Shown here: positions 16,977 to 23,492 of the stretch, one piece after another
Layout of the letters: every line of letters begins with the position of its first letter
Numbering within the stretch: the first letter of the stretch is position 1
DNA from: Fluviibacter sp048859965
Lineage (GTDB): Bacteria > Pseudomonadota > Gammaproteobacteria > Burkholderiales > Rhodocyclaceae
Direction of reading: 5' to 3'
Assembly (NCBI GenBank): GCA_048859965.1
Contig: JBLIZO010000056.1
Coordinates: 1-36,595 of the forward strand
DNA: 36,595 nucleotides
Notes under the pieces: generated by a model
What the model was told of the DNA's origin: nothing
The model's input: the letters and a program-made list of their open reading frames with translations, nothing else
Database searches by the model: none
Position numbers and translations under genes: made by a program

Positions 16977-18205
16977 CCGATATCGACCCGGCACTGGCCG
17001 GGTTGTCTGACCCCCGTCTCGCAAGATCGCCATCCCAAAAGCGGCCACAGGGCCGGATGGCCGAACGTGTTTTGATTGTGCAGGTCGATTTTGGTGATCT
17101 GGATCTGGGCGAAGCCATTGAAGAAGTCCGTATGTTGGCCGAATCAGCGGGTGCCGAGGTGGCGGATGTCGTTACCTGTCGCCGTGATCGGCCGGATGTG
17201 GCCTTGTTTGTCGGGTCTGGTAAAGCCGCAGAAATTGCTGCGCGTGCCAAAGAGCTCGCGGCGGGGCTGGTGATCTTTAACCATGCCTTGTCACCTGTGC
17301 AGCAGCGCAACCTGGAGCAGGTGGTGCATGGTCGCGTCATCGATCGGACCGCACTGATTCTGGACATCTTTGCCTTGCGCGCCCAAAGCGCCGAAGGCAA
17401 GCTGCAAGTTGAACTGGCGCAACTGGAGCATCTGGCTTCCCGACTGATCCGCGGTTGGACCCACTTGGAGCGCCAGCGCGGCGGTATTGGTCTGCGCGGT
17501 CCGGGTGAAACCCAGCTCGAAACCGATCGACGCCTGATCGGCCAGCGTGTCAAAATGCTCAAGGAGCGCCTCGCCCGGCTGGCCCGTCAACGTAAAACTC
17601 AGGGGCGGGCGCGCAGGCGACAGGGCGTTCTGACGATCTCGCTGGTAGGGTATACCAATGCCGGCAAGTCGACGCTGTTTAATGCCCTGACGAATTCCGG
17701 TGCTTATGCGGCCGATCAACTGTTTGCAACACTGGATACCACGGTACGTCGAGTCTGGTTACCCGATGCGGGCAATGTCGTCATGGCCGATACCGTGGGC
17801 TTTATTCGTGACCTGCCCCATACCCTGGTGGAAGCGTTCAAGGCGACACTGGAAACGACCACGCAGGCTGATCTGCTGTTACATGTCATCGATGCCGCAA
17901 ACCCGGCGCGGGATCAACAGATCGCCGAAGTGAACAAGGTGTTATCCGAAATTGGCGCCCAGCACGTGCCGCAGATTCGAGTCTATAACAAGTGCGATCT
18001 GACAGCCGCAGAGCCAGGCGTTGAGCGGGATGCCTATGGTAAAATCAGTCGCGTACGCCTGAGCGCACGGACGGGTGTTGGCCTGCCCTGGCTGCGGACG
18101 GCGATTGCCGAATTCGCGCATTCTGTCCCTGATGTTTCTGGGGTGTCAAATCAATTCTCCTCGGAGTTAGCGTCCTCCCCGCTGTCGCCTGATGTCGATC
18201 AATGA
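16973..18205 (+). CDS. hflX: Ribosome-splitting GTPase HflX
   Basis: A 410-aa translation-associated GTPase that binds the 50S subunit and can split stalled 70S ribosomes under stress. The N-terminal HflX domain contains FNHALSPVQQRNLE and VIDRTALILDIFA. The family loop RQRGGIGLRGPGETQLETDR comes before the G domain. The G domain has G1 GYTNAGKSTLFNAL, G3 DTVGFIRDLP and G4 NKCD. The ATG overlaps the hfq stop by 4 nt; ATG 17057 is an alternative giving an E. coli-like N-terminus. A 14-nt overlap with hflK follows. Confidence 0.96.
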   Translation: MTDIDPALAGLSDPRLARSPSQKRPQGRMAERVLIVQVDFGDLDLGEAIEEVRMLAESAGAEVADVVTCRRDRPDVALFVGSGKAAEIAARAKELAAGLVIFNHALSPVQQRNLEQVVHGRVIDRTALILDIFALRAQSAEGKLQVELAQLEHLASRLIRGWTHLERQRGGIGLRGPGETQLETDRRLIGQRVKMLKERLARLARQRKTQGRARRRQGVLTISLVGYTNAGKSTLFNALTNSGAYAADQLFATLDTTVRRVWLPDAGNVVMADTVGFIRDLPHTLVEAFKATLETTTQADLLLHVIDAANPARDQQIAEVNKVLSEIGAQHVPQIRVYNKCDLTAAEPGVERDAYGKISRVRLSARTGVGLPWLRTAIAEFAHSVPDVSGVSNQFSSELASSPLSPDVDQ

Positions 18206-19556
18206 TCCCCAGTGGGGAAACAGTCACCGGCCGGAACAGAAAGAACCGGAGCAGGTACCAGAATCGACTGGTACTGCACCGGTGCAACCCGAAGATGGGC
18301 AGCAGGATGCTCCGACGTTAAAAACGCCGAACGCGCCCCAGAAACCGGTGCCGCCGCCCGAAGGGCCGCCGGATCTCGAAGAGCTTTGGCGCCAGATGGT
18401 TTACAAGATACGTTGTCGGCTGGCCCGGTTGCGGGGACAAAAATTGCCCCCGTCGCCTGAGCCTCTGGCGCTACCGGCACCCGCCGCACAGCGCGGGAAC
18501 GATGGTATGCCCCAGGCAGGATGGCAGGCGCTCAGCCTCAGAAGCTGGTTGATCGGCGTGTTACTGATCATCGGCGCTTGGCTGATGAGCGGCTTTTATC
18601 TGGTGGACACCCCGCAACGAGGTGTTCTGAGCCGTTTCGGGCGTATTGTCGCGATTGAAGATCCGGGCTGGCACTGGCGTTGGCCAGCGCCCATCGACAG
18701 CGTGCGATTGATCAATGTGACTGCCGACCGGACGCTGGAGATCGGCTTATCCATGCAGACTGCCCAGAAGGGTCAACGTCAGTCCCAGGGGTTGATGCTG
18801 ACCGCCGATGGTAGCCTCGCCGGCGTCGCTTACGCCGCGATGTATCAGGTAACCGACCCGGTCGCCTACCTGTCGCGTGCCAATGAGCCGGCAGATCTCA
18901 TCGCCTTGCTGGCGGAAACCAGTGTGCGCGAGGCGGTGGCGCAGCAATCTCTGTCCATTCTGCTGGCAACAGCTGATTCGCAGACCGCAGCCATGGGCGC
19001 GTCCCTGTTGCAGACGGCGCTCGCCAGCCTGCAGGCCGCTGTAGCCCCGCTGAAACTGGGGGTTGAGATCAAAGGGCTGGCAATTCGCGAGGTGCAGCTA
19101 CCGACACCCGTGCAACAGGCGATGAAAGCAAGCGAGCGCGAGATTCAAGCCCGCATGAAGGCATCGCGCGATGCACAGGCCGTCGCCACGGACAATATGA
19201 TCAAGGCACGCAAATTGGCCATGACCCTGCAGGACCAAAGTATCGACTATGCACAGGCATTGGCCGTTCAGCGCCAGATGCTGCAAACCGTTTCGGAAAA
19301 GACCGATACGGCGCAGGCGCTGAAGATCCTGGCTGAAAACAGCGCCCGCTGGCGCACACAGTTTCCGCTGATCTTCGCCACCGCCGCCATGTTACAAGAG
19401 CGTGTCCAGCCTGCTGTCCGAGGCCCTCAAGCTGGATCGGACGCATCGACCAGTACCAATGCCGACAGTGCATCAGTGCAGGGCGCGGATAGATGGCGTG
19501 ACCGAGAGCGTATGCGGTCACGTGAACGTATCGATCGTTCGGGGAGTAGCCTATGA
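18192..19556 (+). CDS. hflK: FtsH modulator HflK (SPFH/band 7 protein)
   Basis: A 454-aa inner-membrane protein that forms the HflKC cage around the FtsH protease. The proline-rich N-terminus includes the family segment GPPDLEELWRQ. One membrane segment lies at about residues 118-138 (LIGVLLIIGAWLMSGFYLV), followed by a periplasmic SPFH domain starting DTPQRGVLSRFGRI and a long helical region (ASEREIQARMKASRDAQAVA). The C-terminal tail is low complexity, rich in Ser, Arg and Asp. ATG 18192 lies 14 nt inside the end of hflX. It overlaps hflC by 4 nt. Confidence 0.94.
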   Translation: MSINDPQWGNSHRPEQKEPEQVPESTGTAPVQPEDGQQDAPTLKTPNAPQKPVPPPEGPPDLEELWRQMVYKIRCRLARLRGQKLPPSPEPLALPAPAAQRGNDGMPQAGWQALSLRSWLIGVLLIIGAWLMSGFYLVDTPQRGVLSRFGRIVAIEDPGWHWRWPAPIDSVRLINVTADRTLEIGLSMQTAQKGQRQSQGLMLTADGSLAGVAYAAMYQVTDPVAYLSRANEPADLIALLAETSVREAVAQQSLSILLATADSQTAAMGASLLQTALASLQAAVAPLKLGVEIKGLAIREVQLPTPVQQAMKASEREIQARMKASRDAQAVATDNMIKARKLAMTLQDQSIDYAQALAVQRQMLQTVSEKTDTAQALKILAENSARWRTQFPLIFATAAMLQERVQPAVRGPQAGSDASTSTNADSASVQGADRWRDRERMRSRERIDRSGSSL

Positions 19557-20386
19557 CAGATCGTCTGACGCCGTCTGTGGCCGCATTGCGCGTCACGCCT
19601 GCGCGCCTGGGTGCGATGTTGGGGCTCATCCTCGTGGTTCTGGCGATTTTTTCACTGACCATTGTTGAAACCGGACAGGTGGCGGTAGTAACCCGTTCCG
19701 GCTCGGATCATGTGCGGATCATTTCAGAACCGGGGGTTTATCCCCGTTGGCCGTTTGTTGAGCGTGTCTGGTTACTGGATACCCGCCTGCAGCTTTCGGA
19801 ACAGCGCGCACCCCAGACGTTGGCCGCAGCAGACAAGCAGGCGCTGCAACTGGCCGGCTGGGTTGCCTGGCGTATTACTGATCCGGTGTTGTTCAATACC
19901 GCCACGACAAATGGGAAAACCCCTCTTCATGACAAAGTGCTCCAGGCTTTCAATCAAACCCTGGAAGGCTGGCTAACCCAGCATCCGGCCGCTACGTTGC
20001 TGACAGGTCCGGCAGAAGCCGTGCTCTCCGATTGGCGGGCAGGCCTCAATCAACGCCTGGCACCGCTGGGCGTTCAGGCCGAAGGGGTCGGGTTGCGTCA
20101 GGTTGGCCTGGCCGATGCCGACACCATCTATGAGCGTATGAGCGCCGTCAGGACGCGTAGCGGGCGGCAATTGATAGCAGGCTTGGAGGCCGATGAACGC
20201 TTGTTGATCGAGATGCAGCGCCGTCAGCAGGCACAGGTGCTGGATGAGGCCTATCGTGCCGCTCAGCAGGTGCGCCAGCGTGCCGAGAGCGCGTTGCTGG
20301 CGGCGTATGCCCGCCAGTATGGTTCGTCGGACAGTTTTGCCAACGTCCTGAAAAATCAGTCGGCAGCGACCAAAGCCGATCAGTGA
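19553..20386 (+). CDS. hflC: FtsH modulator HflC (SPFH/band 7 protein)
   Basis: The partner of HflK in the inner-membrane HflKC complex that modulates FtsH. At 277 aa it has one membrane segment at about residues 21-40 (MLGLILVVLAIFSLTIVETG), an SPFH domain (QVAVVTRSG, EPGVYPRWPFVERVWLLDTR) and a helical C-terminus with IYERMSAVR and RAESALLAAYARQYGS. GGGAG near 19541 is the ribosome binding site and the start overlaps hflK by 4 nt. It is somewhat shorter than the E. coli protein, but the core is complete. Confidence 0.94.
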   Translation: MTDRLTPSVAALRVTPARLGAMLGLILVVLAIFSLTIVETGQVAVVTRSGSDHVRIISEPGVYPRWPFVERVWLLDTRLQLSEQRAPQTLAAADKQALQLAGWVAWRITDPVLFNTATTNGKTPLHDKVLQAFNQTLEGWLTQHPAATLLTGPAEAVLSDWRAGLNQRLAPLGVQAEGVGLRQVGLADADTIYERMSAVRTRSGRQLIAGLEADERLLIEMQRRQQAQVLDEAYRAAQQVRQRAESALLAAYARQYGSSDSFANVLKNQSAATKADQ

Positions 20387-20403
20387 CCGACTGGAGACCG
20401 CGC

Positions 20404-20598
20404 ATGAATGACACGATCTGGCTGGCGATTGCCCTGATGCTCGTATTTGAGGGTATGCTCCCATTCATTTCGCCGCGCATGTGGCGGGAAACCTTCGAAC
20501 GTATGCTCCAGCTACGCGACGGTCAGATCCGTTTTCTCGGGTTGACCGCCATGATCGCCGGCGTACTTATTCTTACCGTATTACGTCAAATATCATGA
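20404..20598 (+). CDS. Small membrane protein, DUF2065 (YjeT-like)
   Basis: A 64-aa protein with two hydrophobic segments (TIWLAIALMLVFEGMLPF and FLGLTAMIAGVLILTVL) around a basic loop. It closely resembles E. coli YjeT, which also sits between hflC and purA. ATG 20404 is chosen because the family starts MN-TIWLA and GGAG lies 7 nt upstream; a GTG at 20383 overlapping the hflC stop would add seven unlikely residues. The function is unknown; the constant link with hflKC suggests a membrane-quality-control role, which is inference only. The stop overlaps the hisZ start. Confidence 0.88.
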   Translation: MNDTIWLAIALMLVFEGMLPFISPRMWRETFERMLQLRDGQIRFLGLTAMIAGVLILTVLRQIS

Positions 20599-21800
20599 TG
20601 AAGTGGTTGTTACCCGAATCCGTTGCCGATGCGTTGCCCGATGAAGCGGCGCGCCTGGAAGTATTGCGCCGCCGCCTGCTGGATCTGTGTGCGGCACATG
20701 GCTACGAACTCGTGCAGCCACCGCTGATCGAGTATCTGGAATCGTTGCTCACCGGCGCTGGCCGCGAATTGGATTTGCGTACCTTCAAACTGGTCGATCA
20801 GGACACCGGTCGGTCGCTGGGTGTGCGCGCCGACATGACCGCTCAGGTCGCGCGTATTGACGCTCATCTGCTCAATCGCCCGGGCGTCGTTCGCCTCTGC
20901 TACTGTGACAGCGTGCTGCATGCCCAGCCGGCTGATATGCAGGCCAGCCGTCAGCCCTTCCAGTTGGGTGCCGAGCTCTATGGTTATGCGGATCTGGCGG
21001 CAGATATGGAGATCGTCCGCCTGGCGGCGGCAACCTTGAAAACGGTTGGTGCGCCTGCTGCGCGGATCGACCTGGGCCACATGGGTATTTTCCGTACACT
21101 CATGACCCTGGCCGGCATTTCCGGCGAGGGTGAAGAACACTTTTTCCGGCTGTTGCAGCGTAAGGACATACCGGCGCTGGAAGCCGAAACGGCGGATTGG
21201 CGTTCCGATCTGCGCGACGCCATCCTGGCCATGCCACGCCTGTATGGCGACCGTAACATTCTGGAAACGGCGCGCCGCATATTGCCCAAGGTCCCGGCGA
21301 TCCACAAGGCACTGGATGATCTGGAGACCGTTCTGGATCGAGCGGCTGATCTGCCGCTGTATCTGGACCTTTCCGATCTGCGAGGCTATCACTATCACAG
21401 CGGTATCGTGTTTGCCGCGTATTGTCCGGGTTATACCGCCGCCATGGTACTTGGCGGACGATATGACGGGATCGGCGCGGCTTTCGGACGGGCACGGCCG
21501 GCAACCGGTTTTTCACTGGACCTGCGCGAACTGTGCCGACTGGCGAATGTCGCTACGGCCCAAGCTGCGATCTTTGCGCCAGCGTTGCCCGATAGTGCTG
21601 CGTCAGTAGAGGTCGCCGCGCGAGCAAAGGCCATTGCCACGCTGCGTGAACTGGGCGAACGCGTCATAGACGCCTTGCCGGGTGAGCAGCTTCGTGCGGC
21701 GAGCGGGCAGATTGTTTATAGTGGCGCCGTGTGCGACCGCCAGCTGATGCAACAGGCGGGGCAGTGGGTTGTCCAAAGTGTCGCGCAGCCGGTGGCGTAA
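20595..21800 (+). CDS. hisZ: ATP phosphoribosyltransferase regulatory subunit HisZ
   Basis: A HisRS-like protein of about 401 aa without a tRNA anticodon-binding domain. It activates short-form HisG in the first step of histidine synthesis and mediates feedback by histidine. The start is MMKWLLPESVADALPDEA; ATG 20595 and 20598 are both possible and overlap the preceding stop. Class II core traces are visible (FKLVDQDTGRSLGVRADMTAQ, SGIVFAAYCPGY, VLGGRYDGIGAAFGRARPA). An open frame continues upstream to 20481, but that part overlaps the YjeT-like gene. Its presence predicts a short HisG lacking the C-terminal regulatory domain elsewhere in the genome. Confidence 0.93.
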   Translation: MMKWLLPESVADALPDEAARLEVLRRRLLDLCAAHGYELVQPPLIEYLESLLTGAGRELDLRTFKLVDQDTGRSLGVRADMTAQVARIDAHLLNRPGVVRLCYCDSVLHAQPADMQASRQPFQLGAELYGYADLAADMEIVRLAAATLKTVGAPAARIDLGHMGIFRTLMTLAGISGEGEEHFFRLLQRKDIPALEAETADWRSDLRDAILAMPRLYGDRNILETARRILPKVPAIHKALDDLETVLDRAADLPLYLDLSDLRGYHYHSGIVFAAYCPGYTAAMVLGGRYDGIGAAFGRARPATGFSLDLRELCRLANVATAQAAIFAPALPDSAASVEVAARAKAIATLRELGERVIDALPGEQLRAASGQIVYSGAVCDRQLMQQAGQWVVQSVAQPVA

Positions 21801-21845
21801 ACTCCCGCTAAAGGTTTCAATTCATTTTTTTAACAGAAGTGACGT

Positions 21846-23153
21846 ATGGCAAAAAATATCGTAGTCGTGGGCACCCAGTGGGGTGACGAAGGTAAGGGTA
21901 AGATCGTTGACTGGCTGACGGATAATGCGGGCGGCGTCGTACGCTTTCAAGGCGGCCACAACGCCGGTCATACGCTGGTCATCGGCGAGAAGGAATACAA
22001 GCTGAACCTCGTGCCGTCCGGCATCGTGCGTGATGGCGTGCATTGTTACATCGGCAATGGCGTTGTGCTCGATATTCATCACCTGCTGAGCGAAATTGCC
22101 ACGCTGGAAGCCGATGGCCTGAAAGTGCGCGGCCGTTTGACAATCAGCCCCGGCTGCCCGGTCATTTTGCCGTACCACGCGGCGCTGGATCGCGCCCGTG
22201 AAGCCAAGCGCTGCAGCGACACCAAAATCGGCACCACCGGTAAAGGGATCGGACCCACTTACGAAGATAAGGTTGCGCGTCGCGCTCTGCGTGTTTACGA
22301 CCTCTTCCACCCGGAAACTCTGGCCACCAAGCTGACTGAGCTGCTGGATTATCACAACTTTGTGCTGACTCAGTATCTGGGCGCAGAACCGTTGGATCAC
22401 GCCACGATTCTGGCGCAGGCGCTGGCCGATGCCGAGCAGATCAAGCCGTTGGTGGGCGATGTGTCCGCCGCGCTGTATGCCGCCAACAAAGCGGGTCAGA
22501 ACCTGCTGTTTGAAGGCGCGCAGGGCACGCTGCTCGACATCGATCACGGTACCTACCCGTTCGTCACGTCGTCCAACTGTGTGTCCGGTCAGGCGGCCGC
22601 TGGTAGCGGCGTCGGCCCGGGGATGCTGCAGTACATCCTGGGGATCACCAAGGCTTACACCACGCGTGTGGGCGGTGGTCCGTTCCCCAGTGAACTGGAT
22701 ATCGAGACCGAAGGCACGCCGGGTTACCAGATGTCGACCGTCGGCCGCGAATTTGGTACGGTCACCGGTCGCAAACGTCGTTGCGGCTGGTTTGACGCTG
22801 CCGCGCTGCGTCGTTCGGCCATGATCAATGGATTGACCGGGCTGTGCATCACCAAGCTCGACGTGCTCGACGGTATCGAAGAACTGAAGATATGTACAGG
22901 CTACAAGCTGGACGGTAAAACCCTGGATCTGCTGCCGCTGGGGGCTGATGATGTCGCCCGCTGCGAACCGATCTATGAAAGCATGCCGGGCTGGTCGGAA
23001 ACCACCTTTGGCGTTAAGCGCTGGGATGATCTGCCGCCAGCCGCCCAGAAGTATCTGGAACGTCTGGAGCAACTGACCGGAGTGCCGGTCGCCATTGTGT
23101 CTACCGGCCCTGAGCGGGACGAAACGATTGTTCGTGTTCACCCATTTGCCTGA
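21846..23153 (+). CDS. purA: Adenylosuccinate synthetase
   Basis: A 435-aa enzyme that condenses IMP with aspartate using GTP, the first committed step to AMP. The N-terminus VVVGTQWGDEGKGKIVDWL contains the catalytic Asp and the P-loop-like GDEGKGK. GGHNAGHT, GTTGKGIGPTYEDK, EGAQGTLLDIDHGTYPFVT and the C-terminal GPERDETI are all family signatures. Length is normal. It follows hisZ by 45 nt and ends the long plus-strand run, 9 nt before a perfect hairpin. The ribosome binding site is weak (AGAAGTGA). Confidence 0.98.
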   Translation: MAKNIVVVGTQWGDEGKGKIVDWLTDNAGGVVRFQGGHNAGHTLVIGEKEYKLNLVPSGIVRDGVHCYIGNGVVLDIHHLLSEIATLEADGLKVRGRLTISPGCPVILPYHAALDRAREAKRCSDTKIGTTGKGIGPTYEDKVARRALRVYDLFHPETLATKLTELLDYHNFVLTQYLGAEPLDHATILAQALADAEQIKPLVGDVSAALYAANKAGQNLLFEGAQGTLLDIDHGTYPFVTSSNCVSGQAAAGSGVGPGMLQYILGITKAYTTRVGGGPFPSELDIETEGTPGYQMSTVGREFGTVTGRKRRCGWFDAAALRRSAMINGLTGLCITKLDVLDGIEELKICTGYKLDGKTLDLLPLGADDVARCEPIYESMPGWSETTFGVKRWDDLPPAAQKYLERLEQLTGVPVAIVSTGPERDETIVRVHPFA

Positions 23154-23162
23154 TCCTGTCAC

Positions 23163-23188
23163 ATTGAGCCCGCAGCAGCGGGCTCAAT
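23163..23188 (+). terminator. Hairpin after purA, probable terminator
   Basis: A perfect 11-bp stem, ATTGAGCCCGC (23163-23173) with GCGGGCTCAAT (23178-23188), and an AGCA loop. It starts 9 nt after the purA stop. No T-run follows, so it may be an inefficient or Rho-assisted terminator or simply a 3'-end stabiliser. Confidence 0.6.
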
Positions 23189-23311
23189 CATATCGGGCTG
23201 GCGGCTTGTGTTTTGCCGAGTTGGTACCATCTAAGGTGCTGAATTGGGATTTCGGATTGGCATGTTCAAACGTCAGTCACCGACGTGCCAAAAAATGATG
23301 ATAAAGTCCCT
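23189..23311. other. Intergenic spacer with an imperfect hairpin
   Basis: This 123-nt stretch between the purA hairpin and the tRNA terminator has no gene I can support. It holds an imperfect dyad: TTGGCA (23257-23262) and CGTC (23271-23274) pair with GACG TGCCAA (23282-23291), leaving an 8-nt bulge on the 5' side and a 7-nt loop. No T-run follows on either strand. I could not find a convincing promoter for rnr here, though one must lie here or within the tRNA gene. Confidence 0.4.
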
Positions 23312-23348
23312 GAAAACAAAAAACCCGCCGAAGACAACTTGGCGGGTT
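23312..23348 (-). terminator. Rho-independent terminator of tRNA-Leu
   Basis: Read on the minus strand: an 8-bp stem AACCCGCC (23348-23341) with GGCGGGTT (23329-23322), an 11-nt loop, then TTTTTTGTTTTC. It lies 15 nt downstream of the encoded CCA end and closes the tRNA as a single-gene unit. Confidence 0.85.
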
Positions 23349-23362
23349 CAATGTTTTTTCGT

Positions 23363-23447
<85 letters not shown>

Positions 23448-23464
23448 AGGTGCGAAGAAACGAA

Positions 23465-23492
23465 ATTATAGATGAAAGAATAAAAATGTCAA
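23465..23492 (-). promoter_or_regulatory. Consensus sigma-70 promoter of tRNA-Leu
   Basis: On the minus strand the -35 box TTGACA (23492-23487) and the -10 box TATAAT (23470-23465) are both perfect matches to consensus, with a 16-bp spacer. Transcription would start near 23457-23458, about 10 nt before the tRNA 5' end. The -35 box overlaps the rnr start codon (ATG at 23486). Confidence 0.9.

Noticed and set aside
21822..23162. A long open frame on the minus strand (about 446 codons) covering all of purA.
   Set aside because: It is the mirror of purA, whose translation has every family motif. The antisense product has no recognisable motif and lacks its own signals.
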